Positions 9,720-20,300 of a DNA stretch of 64,000 nt are shown one piece after another. Below the pieces are notes generated by a model. That model was not told the DNA's origin. It searched no databases and saw nothing but the letters and a program-made list of their open reading frames with translations. The translations under genes and the position numbers were made by a program. Each line of letters starts with the position of its first letter. Position 1 is the stretch's first letter. Source of the stretch: Prorocentrum cordatum (Eukaryota > Sar > Dinophyceae > Prorocentrales > Prorocentraceae); the NCBI GenBank assembly GCA_963575745.1, contig CAUYUJ010003570.1:520053-584052 (forward strand), in the 5' to 3' direction.

Positions 9720-10802
9720 TCACTGACGATTGTATTCTGTCAGAAATGTATCCTTTGTGGTCTGCACACCATATGTCGTCACAAGATTCCTCCATGCATC
9801 ATCCCAGAGCTGCCAGCCCGTACCTTCACGAAATTCTCCCAGAGGGAAAGGTCGCTGACCACTCACGGTACAGTAGATGGTGCTGACAGGGGGGCCAATC
9901 TCAGCCCGAAGTGAAACCGTAGGGATCTGAGCACGCATAACGGCCATGAAACGGCTCGTAGCTTTGACATGTGGTCGCTTCCATGGTGCACAGTCCACTG
10001 AAAAGCGCAGAGTTGTTGGGTCAATCTGCTGAGAAACTCCCTGGATGAGATGTTGCGGCGACGGCAGCTGGATACCTGGGGGGGGAGGCGTACGATTCTG
10101 CACAGGTGTCACAATCTGATCGAGGTACTTTTTCCATCTCCAGAGGATGTCTGCCTCTACTCCCCCCTTCACCGCCATCTTCATGTTACCGAACATCACC
10201 CGGCCTGAGTTGAGTCGTTCCGTCCTGTCTGAGTCGAGTAACGCCCTGTCATCTTCACTGAGTACGTTGGCAATATTCTTAATAATACGCATACCATCAT
10301 CATATGTCAGCATTTGTTGGTTTCGTAGAGCAGGGTTCCGCCAGTCCTTCACCCACCCCTTTACCTCAAGGAAAGTCGGGCGCCACATGTTACGTGCTGC
10401 CTGCTGCGCAGTCGCCCCTCCTGTACCCCCGCCAGATCCTGGGCCAGACGCCACCGAGGGAGCCCCTGCCGTCTGAATAGATGCAACGATGGACTCAAGT
10501 TTAGTCTGACGATCTCCGAGAGTGTCAATGGCCTTCTGCTGCACATCCATTCTGTCCGTGTGTTGGTCGAGGGTGTGTCGAATGGCTGTCTGGTTATCTT
10601 TGCTGGCAAACCCCATTTCAAGCAATAAACGAATGCTGTCATTCTTTTCATTAGCAATCACATTATGTCTCCTCATCTCCTCTGCCTGTCTCTCATCATC
10701 TGATACACGTGCACGAACAGAGCGATCATCAGGAAAAGGGACCGTTGCAGAGATATTATCCTGAGAGGCTTTAACTTCACCGACTGGTACAGCCTGCAAC
10801 AT
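9720..10802 (-). CDS. LINE ORF1 (gag-like RNA-binding protein)
   Basis: A 360-codon frame immediately upstream of the endonuclease, in the position of LINE ORF1, which normally coats the element RNA. Residues ~20-110 are charged and heptad-like (KNDSIRLLLEMGFASKDN, RMDVQQKAIDTLGDRQ), compatible with a coiled coil. A Gly/Ala-rich hinge follows (~118-135), then a conserved-looking globular part with many Trp residues (EVKGWVKDWRNP, ILWRWKKYLDQI, GTGWQLWDDAWRNL). No CCHC zinc knuckle is seen. I do not recognise the family by name. The next coding block (endonuclease) starts about 20 bp beyond its stop, so the ORFs are nearly contiguous. The start Met at 10802 is the first in this frame but not proven. 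Confidence 0.7.
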   Translation of the reverse strand: MLQAVPVGEVKASQDNISATVPFPDDRSVRARVSDDERQAEEMRRHNVIANEKNDSIRLLLEMGFASKDNQTAIRHTLDQHTDRMDVQQKAIDTLGDRQTKLESIVASIQTAGAPSVASGPGSGGGTGGATAQQAARNMWRPTFLEVKGWVKDWRNPALRNQQMLTYDDGMRIIKNIANVLSEDDRALLDSDRTERLNSGRVMFGNMKMAVKGGVEADILWRWKKYLDQIVTPVQNRTPPPPGIQLPSPQHLIQGVSQQIDPTTLRFSVDCAPWKRPHVKATSRFMAVMRAQIPTVSLRAEIGPPVSTIYCTVSGQRPFPLGEFREGTGWQLWDDAWRNLVTTYGVQTTKDTFLTEYNRQ

Positions 10803-11762
10803 GTTTTTGTCTGCACTGTACTTGTTGAGCCACTGTGTGTCTGTGACCTCTGTGATGGGTTCTGCAATACCGTACCTGTTGAGCCACTGTGTGTCTGATA
10901 CCTCTGGCTGCCTATTCCGTCGTTTGTTGAGCTGTCGAAAGTCGTAGCCCGCCGTCTTCGCAAGTACACTGGATGAGGTACTCTGATATGCTCAGTAAAG
11001 ATATGCGTTTCGTCCGTCAGGCGCAAGTCACAAGTACACGATTCCAGCACAATAATGGATAGTAAAAGAGACAACTGCAGCAACAACAAAACAAAGGCGG
11101 CCTAGCTTGCCTCGAACTGGTGGTAGTCGAAGTGCACGAAGAGGCAGCAATGGCCGCCGCGCTGCCGTCCCGCGGCACCGCTCCCCCTAGACGGTCTGTG
11201 GGATCCAGCCGCCTTGAGCCCCATTCTTGAGCCCCTCGTGCACTCTGGCGCGAGGTCTTGCTAGGTTCGGAACACTGCCCAACAATGGATTGCATCTGGT
11301 AATATGCTAGGCGATTTGATGTTGATGCGCATGGTTCTGACGCCAATTCAAAAGATGCTGCGCTCTCAGCTGACCATTGGCAGCCACGGGTGGGAGATGG
11401 AGCAGAGACACTTCGTGGCGCTCGAACTCAACAAAGGCCGTGAGGCGAACGTGGGGTCGACTAGATTGCACAGGGCGGTTCTCGCAGCCGACGGACTCTT
11501 GGAACTGCAGTTTTTTTCCAAAATCTGAGGATGGTGTGGGAAGCAGAGAGCATGTGGGCAGCCTTCCCAGGGCGTTGCTGCACTGTGGAGTTCAACGCAT
11601 TGGCTTTTCGTTCACACTCTATGTTGGGATGCCTGGTTCAACAGCTTCTGGTGCATTCACATGGCGCCTTCCAATTTCAAGTGCTCCGGCTTCTTGCAGA
11701 GCCCGATTTGGCAGACACGCTGTCTGCCGCGCCAGAGTGCATGAGGGGCGATTGGGGGCGAT
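10803..11762 (-). other. LINE 5' leader with a short tandem repeat
   Basis: About 960 bp upstream of ORF1 with no convincing protein. It contains two copies of TTGAGCCACTGTGTGTCTG about 57 bp apart (near 10825 and 10880). The first bases of the element (minus strand) read ATCGCCCCCAATCGCCCCTC, an 11-12 bp direct repeat. A promoter probably lies here but cannot be pointed to. Confidence 0.6.
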
Positions 11763-11835
11763 GAGGGGGGAGGCACCGGCCCATTTTGGGGCGGGACCTC
11801 CCTGCACTCCAGCCACTCCGCCCTCGCGGAGCGCC
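11763..11835 (+). repeat. 82-bp foldback, right half (split by the LINE)
   Basis: Starts with the second target-site duplication copy GAGGGGGGAGGC and continues ACCGGCCCATTTTGGGGC to the terminal CGGAGCGCC, completing the element begun at 5562. Confidence 0.85.
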
Positions 11836-13135
11836 AGAAGGAGGAGAGGAGGGGGAGGGGCAAAGCGCGGCACACAGGCAGACACACACCCACACACTCA
11901 CACGCATACACACGCGCACAGACACAGAGACACACAGACACACAGACACACAGAAACACAGACGCACAGAAACACACACAGACACAGAGACACACACGGA
12001 CACACTGACACAGTGACACACAGACACACTCACTCACAGACACAGAGACACATAGAGATACAGACACACAGGTACACAGACACACAGACACACAGACACA
12101 CAAACACACAAACACACCGACGCACAGACACACAGACACACAGACACACAGAGACGCAGACACAGACACACAGACACACAGACACACAGACACGCATACA
12201 CACGGACACACATACACATACACACAGACACAGGGACACACGGTCACACAGACACACAGACACAAAGACACACAGACACGCAGACACACTGACACACTGA
12301 CAAACACTGACACAGTGACACACTGCACTGCCACACTGACACGCTGACACACAGACACACAGACACACAGACACACAGCCACACAGACACCGAGACACAC
12401 AGGCACACGACACAAAGAACACATACTCACAAAACACACACACAGACACACAGACACATTAACAAAAAGGAACACAGACACACGGACACGCAATCCTCGA
12501 AGTCGCCCAGCCTCCACCGCCGACCGACGAGGCCGGCGCCGCCAAGGTCGCGCTGGCCCCCCAGAATCGTCGGCAGCGGCGGCCACTCCCGCACAAAGAT
12601 GCTCACGCCCACACGCAAACACCCGCACACACACGCACGCAAACACTCACGCAGACACAGACACACGCACACACACACAAACACACACGCAAACGCACAC
12701 CAGCGAACACGCATGCCAGACACAGATACACAGACACGCTGACACACAGACACACAGACCAGACACACAGAAACACGGACACACAGACGCACAGAAACAC
12801 AGACACACAGACACACAGACACACAGACACAAAGACACACAGGCACACAAGCACACAGTCACACAGACACACGGACACACGGACACACAAGCGCACGCAC
12901 ACACAGACACACATACACACAGACACACACAGACACGCAGACACACAGACACACAGACACACAGACGCACCGACACACATACACACAGGCACAAAGACAC
13001 ACAGGCACACTGACACACGGGCACACAGACACACAGACAAAGACACAGGACACTCAAACACACAGACACACAGCCACACAGAGACCCCTCCCTCCCCCGC
13101 GACCCCCATGCGGCCCTCTACGCACCCCGCCCCCC
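11836..13135. repeat. CA-rich tract with an 8-bp period (GACACACA)n
   Basis: Long low-complexity tract dominated by GACACACA octamers, interrupted by a unique GC-rich stretch at about 12490-12600 (CCTCCACCGCCGACCGACGA). It belongs to the 3' part of Helitron-like copy A. No gene; all frames through it are repeats of two to four residues. Confidence 0.88.
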
Positions 13136-13196
13136 GCCGCCCCATTTCGGGGCCAGCCCTCCCTCCACTCCAGCCACTCCGCCCTCGCGGAGCGCC
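13136..13196 (+). repeat. 82-bp-type foldback, partial copy
   Basis: Has the central CGCCCCATTTCGGGGC and the right end CCCTCGCGGAGCGCC, but the left terminal repeat is replaced by C-rich sequence. Confidence 0.75.
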
Positions 13197-13560
13197 AGGG
13201 GAAGGGAAGGAGGGGGAAGGGGAAAGGGCGGGGCTCACACAGACGAGGACACGCACACACGGACACACAGACACACAGACACACAGACAGAGAGACACAC
13301 GGACACACACGCACAGAGACAGACGGAAACACAGACACACAAACGCAAAGACACACAGACATACAGACTCACAGACACGGACACACAGACAAACAGAGAC
13401 ACATACACACAGACACACAGACACACAGACCACAGACACACAGACACACAGCCACACAGAAACTCAAAAACACAGACACACAGACACACAGACACACAGA
13501 CACACAGACACACAGACTCACAGACGCACAGACACACAGGCACACACTCAGAGAGCCGCC
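13197..13560. repeat. CA-rich tract next to the coding region of copy A
   Basis: (CACAGACA)n-type sequence between the partial foldback and the stop codon of the USP-containing frame. Confidence 0.85.
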
Positions 13561-13575
13561 GTCGAGGCGCAGCAC

Positions 13576-16509
13576 TCAGAGGGCCTCCTCCGACAGCGCC
13601 ACAATCGTTGGCTCGCTCACCACGTCACCTCTTTCCGGGCGCAGGCGGCGCAACGTCTGTCGCAGCTTCTCGTCAGTCCACCTGCCGATGCTGACGGGCA
13701 CGTCCTCTTGGCGCAATCGGAAGGCTCCAGCGACCTGGCCGAGCAACTCCTGCCGCTTGTTGTGCTCGGCGATGCCCAAGCGCGTCCGCCGTTCTTCAGG
13801 ATCCTCCTGCCGCGCGCGCTCCTCCGCGGCAGCGGCGGCGATTTCCCTCGCGGTCGCGCGCCCGCCACGCCCCCCGCGCTCGCCGCCCGAGGATGGCTCC
13901 GAAGCCGCATTGGTTGCGCTAGCCCCTCCAGCACCCTCGCCGCCCCCTGTCGGCGCCCTCGCGGCGACGCCATCGCTGCCGGGCACCGCGCCAGCCTCAG
14001 CCGCGGGCGCCGCACGCGGGGCCTTCCCTGCGTTCTTCTCCTTGAACACCTTCAACTTTCCCTCCGGGATGGGCCCGTCCACACGCCCATGCCAACCATC
14101 TTTGTGCTGCTGCTTGAAATGCAGCCCGCACAGATCCCCGCATCCCTGCTTTTGCGCGCTCCGGCATTGCCCACCAGCTCCGTTCCCCCACGTCCGAGCC
14201 ATGCACTTCGCGGGGTCAATGTTTTCTGGCGTAAAGCGCCACCATTCGTCCCCCGCGAGCGACGCCCCCGCGCCTGGCTGGACTACAGCAGGCACAGGGT
14301 CCGCGGACGGAACGCCAGCGGCCCTGCCAGCGTCGTCGTCCTCGTCGCCCGCGCGGCCCGGAGCTGGCGGGGACAGCCCGCGCTTCTTGCCCCTGCGCGA
14401 TGGCGGCTGCGGCTGCCCCGAAGCGCTGGGGTCCCCGTCGCCAGCGCCAGGATCCCCGCCACCCGCCCGACGCCGCTTGCCCGGTGGCTCGCCGCCCGAC
14501 GCCTGCTGCCCGGCGGGCGCACTCGGCGGCGCAGACGGCGCGGCAGCGGCGCTGGAAGCAGCGCCGCCGCCGCCGCTGCCGCTCCCCGCAGACCCCGCCG
14601 CGCGCCCGCCTGCATGCCCGAGAGGCGCAGTCGGCGGAGCCGGCGGCGCACCAGACGGTCCCGCACCAGCGCTGCCGCTGGCGCCCCCCGCAGACCCCGC
14701 CGCCGCGCGCCCGCCGCCTCCGCCCCGCGGACCCGCCCTGCGCACATACGCAAACACATAGGCGCCAATGTGCACCTGGTGGTTTCCGGCGATCTGCGCC
14801 CAAGTCTGGAGCTGGACAGCACTGTCGTCGAATTTGGCGTATTCGTTCACGCCCACGGATGCATACGCATAATAGTGTCCGCTTGTCGCGCTTTCGCCCT
14901 GGTGCACCACGACCCCCGAGAAATCGTACTCGCACTGGGAATCCACAGGCCGCAGAATCTGAGGAAAGCGCACAGGGCGTCTGTCGTACCACTGGCCTAT
15001 CACCCGCTCCACGATCACGAAGAGCACCGGCGGCGACCGCTCCCAGCGATTGCCTGTATATACCCTGATGCCTTGACAGACCCCGGCCGCCGCCCTCTGA
15101 GCATCATCGAGGTGAGCGTGCGCCGGACATCCTGGCCCTGGCTCACCGACATGCCTTAATCCCAGCCGGATCAAGTCCTCCAGATTGCACGGCCCCCGGT
15201 GGTCGGGGCCGAGCAATTCGGAAGGCACCACCTTCAGAAACGTCCTAATTTCCCCCTTGTCCGAACTTGCTGCGCACGCGGCGCATCGCCTCCGCTGCCG
15301 AAACGCAATGCCGCAGACGTGCTGCTGGAGCACACTGCGCTGCCCGCGAGCCCCCCTTGCGGTACAAACGGGGTGTTCGGTCTCGGTAACGGCATGGAGG
15401 GCGGCCAAGAATAACTCTGACGCGTCGCATTGCTTCGGGCTCCCTTGCTGATCGAATTCTGTGAATTCTCGCTCACCAAAAAGCCCCGCGCGCGCGGCGG
15501 CAGCCAGCGGCGCGTCGGCGTCGACCCCCCCGCCCTGGACAGAGAGAGCCGTGGCCTGAGCTCCGAGCGCGCACGCCGCGCAAGATGCCGCACCCAGAGG
15601 GCACCGCTGGTCGTGAACGTAGAGAAGCCGACGGAAGGGAGCCAGGCGTAGCAGCACCTGCGCGACTGCGCTCACGAAGCAAGTATTGCCGAGGTTTGCG
15701 ATGCCCACGCCAGAGCCGCGGCCGCAGCTCCACTGCAGCTCCCTGGTCACCTCCTCCTGGGACACGCCGTAAGCTGCCATGCACAGATCCCGGTCCAGCG
15801 GGCGCAGCTCTGGCGGATCTGCACCATCGCCAACAGTCGCCGCCGTGCGAAACATGTCCCCCCAAAGATCCCTCGGCACTACGGTGCCCCTACCGGCACC
15901 GCGGCCGCCACCCGCGCGCCGTCGCCCCCGCGAAACAGCGCTCCCCGTCGACGATGCCGCCGCCGCATCTCCGGTCCCCGTCGCGTCACCGCCGCGGCCG
16001 CGGCCCCTGCCCCGCCCCGCAAGCCCTGCGTCCGGCGCAATGTATGCCGGTGGCACCGTCAGAGCCTGACCCGGGCGCAGCGCGTGCGAGGGCAGAGGCG
16101 TATGCACAGACGCCGCAGGGGCCGCCTCCCCGTCCGAAGGAACTGATCCGGCTGCTTCGTCGTCGTCGTCGTCCGCCACACCGACGCCCGCTGAGGTCCC
16201 CGCGGCCCGAGACGGGCCCAGCGGCGACGCCCGTGGCACCACCAGCGGCGCGGGCGCCGAGCTCGACTCCGGGGCCCTCCGCGCGGCGGGCCCATCCCCC
16301 ACGCCCCAGCCGTACTCCTGCGCCTTCTGCTTGGCGATTTCGAAACTCTCGAGCATCTTTTTTTCAATTTTCAAAGCGTTGGACACCGTCGCGGACGTAC
16401 TGGGGCGGGCCCCGCTCCAGAATGTCCCAGGGCGGCAGGTTGTAGACGAGCACGCGGTGGGCCACGCGAACGCGACTGAGCATGACGTACAGGTGCAGCC
16501 ACCAGTCAT
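13576..16509 (-). CDS. Helitron-like protein copy A, C-terminal fragment: USP protease domain
   Basis: About 977 codons, the last part of the giant protein. After a helicase remnant and a Gly/Ala/Arg-rich linker, residues ~265-600 form a ubiquitin-specific protease (USP/C19): Cys box [19 protein letters not shown] (catalytic Cys near residue 277, codon 15679-15681), [13 protein letters not shown] in place of the QQD box, a CRRCAAC-type zinc site, His box SGHYYAY (His codon 14875-14877) and FDDS with the Asp. USPs cleave ubiquitin from proteins. A Pro/Ala-rich region follows, then a Cys/His block (CMARTWG...QC...C...LH) and a tail ending LSEEAL. The tail diverges from copy B after the LKxF phrase, so at least one copy has a replaced end. 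The frame is separated from the helicase by a frameshift near 16370. Confidence 0.82.
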   Translation of the reverse strand: MTGGCTCTSCSVAFAWPTACSSTTCRPGTFWSGARPSTSATVSNALKIEKKMLESFEIAKQKAQEYGWGVGDGPAARRAPESSSAPAPLVVPRASPLGPSRAAGTSAGVGVADDDDDEAAGSVPSDGEAAPAASVHTPLPSHALRPGQALTVPPAYIAPDAGLAGRGRGRGRGGDATGTGDAAAASSTGSAVSRGRRRAGGGRGAGRGTVVPRDLWGDMFRTAATVGDGADPPELRPLDRDLCMAAYGVSQEEVTRELQWSCGRGSGVGIANLGNTCFVSAVAQVLLRLAPFRRLLYVHDQRCPLGAASCAACALGAQATALSVQGGGVDADAPLAAAARAGLFGEREFTEFDQQGSPKQCDASELFLAALHAVTETEHPVCTARGARGQRSVLQQHVCGIAFRQRRRCAACAASSDKGEIRTFLKVVPSELLGPDHRGPCNLEDLIRLGLRHVGEPGPGCPAHAHLDDAQRAAAGVCQGIRVYTGNRWERSPPVLFVIVERVIGQWYDRRPVRFPQILRPVDSQCEYDFSGVVVHQGESATSGHYYAYASVGVNEYAKFDDSAVQLQTWAQIAGNHQVHIGAYVFAYVRRAGPRGGGGGRAAAGSAGGASGSAGAGPSGAPPAPPTAPLGHAGGRAAGSAGSGSGGGGAASSAAAAPSAPPSAPAGQQASGGEPPGKRRRAGGGDPGAGDGDPSASGQPQPPSRRGKKRGLSPPAPGRAGDEDDDAGRAAGVPSADPVPAVVQPGAGASLAGDEWWRFTPENIDPAKCMARTWGNGAGGQCRSAQKQGCGDLCGLHFKQQHKDGWHGRVDGPIPEGKLKVFKEKNAGKAPRAAPAAEAGAVPGSDGVAARAPTGGGEGAGGASATNAASEPSSGGERGGRGGRATAREIAAAAAEERARQEDPEERRTRLGIAEHNKRQELLGQVAGAFRLRQEDVPVSIGRWTDEKLRQTLRRLRPERGDVVSEPTIVALSEEAL

Positions 16510-17017
16510 CGGCGCCCATGTTCATGGGCTTCTGGAGCACCATGGTGGCCGCATCCATGCCCATGCCCTGCGCAGTCTGCACGGTACGAACTTTCTCTGG
16601 CAGCAACGGGATCTGGTACCTCGTAACCTTCACCTTCCGAAGCTTTCGCTCGCCCTCGTCTTCGTAGTGATGGTTCCACTCCCAGGACGCCCTGTGCGGC
16701 GCGATCTGCACAACCCCTTTTCCGAACCCAAAGTCCTTCTCGAGGCCATCAAACCTGACGAGGACACCGCGCGGCAAACATTTGCATCGATAATAACCGA
16801 TCCGGTGGGCGTCGTGAAGCTTCTTTTCGCGCCAATCCGCGTCTGGCGTCTCGAACTCTCGCGGGTGGAACCTCACGTCCACGACTTCCCCCACGGCGTC
16901 CTGGACGATCTGGTGCTTCGCCGACAACTTCACGTTCAACCGCACACGCATGCCGATGTACAGCGGGCACATGCCGATGAGGTGACCAGTGTTGTTCACG
17001 TTCGGCACCTGAAGCAT
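16364..17017 (-). pseudogene. Copy A, helicase C-terminal block (frameshifted piece)
   Basis: 217 codons matching residues ~1,000-1,220 of the long frame of copy B. It contains IGMCPLYIGMRVRL, the VQTAQG-type motif V (residues ~165-170) and [19 protein letters not shown], the Pif1-type motif VI. It is out of frame with the pieces on both sides because of small indels: about 10 bp lost near 17035, and an altered A/T-rich stretch near 16370. Confidence 0.8.
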
Positions 17018-17397
17018 GGCCTTGTGATGCTCAAGAATGGCCTTGGAGGCAGGTCCACGGCCTGCACGTACAGCAGCATCTGCCCTCTATCCCTGGCCTC
17101 TCGCACGGCCCGATACTGCATCTGCCTGTGCACGGCCTCCCAGGCGATGCCCATCTCGAACCCGTCCTTGACATGGGGGTCCTGCAACCGCTTGTCGTTC
17201 TTACCAGGTCGGACCACCCACTTTTGCACCATCCTTTTCTGCTCGGCCGTAAACTTTTTGCCCTGCCTCATGGTCTTCAAGAAGGCCGGGCATGAAAGGG
17301 CAGGGCGCGTGCGGAGTAACGAGACGGTCCTTGAAGCGGTGCGTCTCGTACAGAAACATCGCGTGGGTGAGCCCGTCCAGGAACATGGACTGCCCAT
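16996..17397 (-). pseudogene. Copy A, helicase middle block (frameshifted piece)
   Basis: Carries FLKTMRQGKKFTAEQKRM and GMGIAWEAVHRQMQ-like sequence that matches copy B. It is separated from the preceding long frame by a 1-bp insertion near 17290 (GAAGGCCGGGCATG against GAACCCCGGCATG in copy B). Confidence 0.75.
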
Positions 17398-20300
17398 TGC
17401 GGACGTGAACCGGCGCCTCGGGCGACTCGGGCTGCAGCAAGGAAGACCTTCTGCCCTTGCCGCTCACCGGCCCCAACTGATAAAAAAAAACCAGGAACAT
17501 GACAATCGGAGACTTCCCGAACGTGTGGCCCCGCGCCATGTACAGGTTCACATCGCAATTATACTGAGCCTTACGGGCTTTGCACATGCGAAATGATGCA
17601 GCGCCGAGAAGCTGGGGCGGCACCATGGACACCTCCTCCACGATGACGGCCTTGAGGTCGTTCATGCGGTCCACGATGTCATCGACCTTATGTCTAGACA
17701 GCGTTATGATGTCCATGGCCTGTTGGCCGCTCAGCCCGAAGCCGCTGTGGATCGTCTCCCCCCCGATGACGCGCGCAGCGCTGTTCGACGAGGCCACGGC
17801 GATATCCGATCCCGCGCCGAACACCTCGTTGAGCAGACGTCGCAGCAGTTTTACCACCTCCGTCTTCCCCGTCCCGCCCTCCCCGTGCAACAGGAGAGCC
17901 ATCTGCTCCACCGGCTTAGGGCTTTTTCCGCTGTCCAGATCTTGATGGTATGCCACGATGGCCTCCACCTGGCCCACGAGCAGGGCGACCACCGCCTTCT
18001 GCTCCTGATTGAACGTCACGGGGTTCTCCGCCCTGTTCGCCCACTCGTCAAACAGCCTCTCCGCGATGTCGCGCGCCCGCGGCGGCCGCTTCTCGTCGCC
18101 GGCAACCGCGGGCGCCGGCGGCCGACCAGGCACGAGCACGGCAGGCGCCGAACCCGCGAGGCCGCTCCGCCCGTCGCCATCCCCAGGCAAGCCCTCTGCT
18201 CCCTTTTTCCTGTATCGGAACGCCTCCTTCTGCTGTGCTTTGCCCTCCTCGAACTGGGAGTCGTCCAACTCGAGACCGCGGAAGCCGGTCTGCATTCCAG
18301 TACTCGCGACAGCAGGCTGCGGCTTATGGTCTTTCGCATAGCCGTCAAGGAAGATATTCTTATAGACCAAGCTTTGTGACGACCCACGAATAAGCTCCAA
18401 CTGGGCCACCGCGGGCACCTCGCTATCCTTCAAGGCGTGCGCGGGCATCTGTCGGTGCGCCGCCCACGCTTCGTCCGCCTCGCCCTCGTCCACCTCCTGA
18501 ACAAAACCGTCCAGCGCTCCGCCGCCGGCGCCCGCCCCCTCCTCGTCTGCCTCCCCGGCAGGCCGATTCCCCACTGCCTCCAGCTCAGCAGACTGCTCGA
18601 AGTCCTTGGCCTCCGGACGGACTTTGGTTCGCGGCCGCCCCTTCGCCTCCGCCTCCACGTCGAGGTTCGTCGCGACCTGGACGGTCCAGCGTGCCATGAA
18701 CTCGGCGGCGCTGGGGCGCTGTGCAAAATGGCCCGGGCCATCCTCTGAGCCCCGGTTCAAATCGATGTCCTCGATCGTGAACCACTTTCCAGCTCGCCGC
18801 TCGCACTCCTCGTACTGCCTGGACAACGCCAACTGATTGGCCCACCACTCCTCCCAGGCAGGCTCATGCTTCCCAGACGCGTCGACACCGGCCCTGTAGG
18901 GCGCCCAGGCCGCAGCCCCCTTCTCAGCAGGCTGCAACGGACGAAAGATCACAGACTTGAACAGCGCGTTCACCTCTGCCTCTTTCTCCTTCGATGGCAT
19001 CGTGAAGCCGAAGAACTTGGGCACCCTGAACGGCGCGCCGACGCGGAGCCTCTGCACTCGGAAGGCGGCAGTTGGGTGCGTGTCCGCGAACGCGTACGTC
19101 TCGAAGTCCTGCGGGTCGAAGTGGAGCGGGTTGGCCTGCGCCGTGTACACGTACATGGCGTAATGGTACATGCCCATGGACTTCAGGGGCTCCCTGTTGC
19201 CGCGATGCAGCCAGTCCATCTTCATGTCGTGGTCCAGCCGCGCCTTGTATGCCACCGCCTGCTGCTGCTCCTGCTCGGGCTTCCCCTCCCCAGCAGTACC
19301 GGCGGCCGCGCCCTCCCCGACAACGCCGTCGACGACCTCGGCGTGCAGCGCTGCGCGCCCGTCGCCCAGCGCATCCATGATACCGCCCCCCCCCTCGCCG
19401 TCCTCTTCTCCCGCGGCCGGCTGGTCCACCTCGATGTGGTCTGCGCGCGGGTCGGTCCAGAAGTCGTCCATTTTCTGATGAACGGCGGAGCTTGCCTGGA
19501 ACGCCAGCGCCACGATCCCCTTGCAATACAGAGTCCAGGTGTCATGAGAGCAATAGCACTCGTGGCCATACTGCATCTGAAACATCATCTCGGGCAGCTT
19601 CTTCAGGAGCGACCGGTGCGAGCTGGTCGTGAGCTTGATGACAGTTCGCCTGGCAGAGTCGAGCACTCCGCCCCAGCCGCTGCGACGAGCGGCAGCAGCG
19701 GCCCGGGCCCCATCGACGTCCTCCTCGCCCTCCGCCTCCGCCGCCTCATCCGCCTCCCGTTCGGCCTTCTGCTGGAGTCGAAGCCACTCCAACCCGGTGC
19801 TCTGCGCGTGCAGCACTCCGAGGTCCCCCGCGATCGGCCCCGCCTTGGTCGTGTAGTCCGTCTGGTAGTGGGCCATATTGATGGCATCCATGAAAACGGC
19901 CTCCAGCGAGTGCAGCACGTGCTCTTGCAGGCTGCCGGGCGGACCGCTGCCGCTCGCGCCAGCAGCTGCGGCGGCGGCTGGCGACGAGGGCGCGCTCGAT
20001 GCAGGCCTGCCAGACGCCGCCGCGTTCGACGCGACGCGGCCTCGCGCCCGCGACTTCGGCTCTCTCTGGACGGCTGCCTCCGACAACTCGCGCTCCGCGC
20101 GCCGGTCGCTGTAGTAGCCCAGGCCCTGCTCTCCCTTCTTGAACACGAACCCGGGCCGGCTGCCTTCGTAACACGCAGCCGCGCAGAACCTCGCGGTGTC
20201 CTCGCCATGTGGCTCTGCTAGCCCGACTGCCTGCTCGACGCCGCGCTGTTCCGGCGTCGGCGGAGGCGGCGGACGCAGGTCATACGCATCGGCCAGATCG

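Larger units (their letters stand above)
5583..11762 (-). mobile_element. Complete non-LTR (LINE) retrotransposon
   Basis: A 6,180-bp insertion flanked by the 12-bp duplication GAGGGGGGAGGC (5571-5582 and 11763-11774). Read on the minus strand it has a 5' leader, an ORF1, an endonuclease-reverse transcriptase-RNase H ORF2 and a short 3' tail of CCAAG repeats (CCAAGCCAAGCCAA). It sits inside a foldback whose uninterrupted versions exist in this window, which fixes both ends. The RT core is open, but the endonuclease part is frameshifted, so this copy is probably not autonomous. Confidence 0.88.

Noticed and set aside
11657-13543. Cys/Val-rich minus-strand and Thr/His-rich plus-strand frames over the CA tracts
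   Set aside because: They are translations of (CACAGACA)n microsatellite in different frames.
16364-17397. Introns between the helicase fragments of copy A
   Set aside because: The fragments overlap or nearly touch, and each break corresponds to a 1 to ~10 bp indel relative to copy B, where the region is one frame.
17390-17990. A host Pif1 helicase gene
   Set aside because: It is in frame with Rep motifs upstream and exists as a second, equally arranged copy; this is a transposon helicase.
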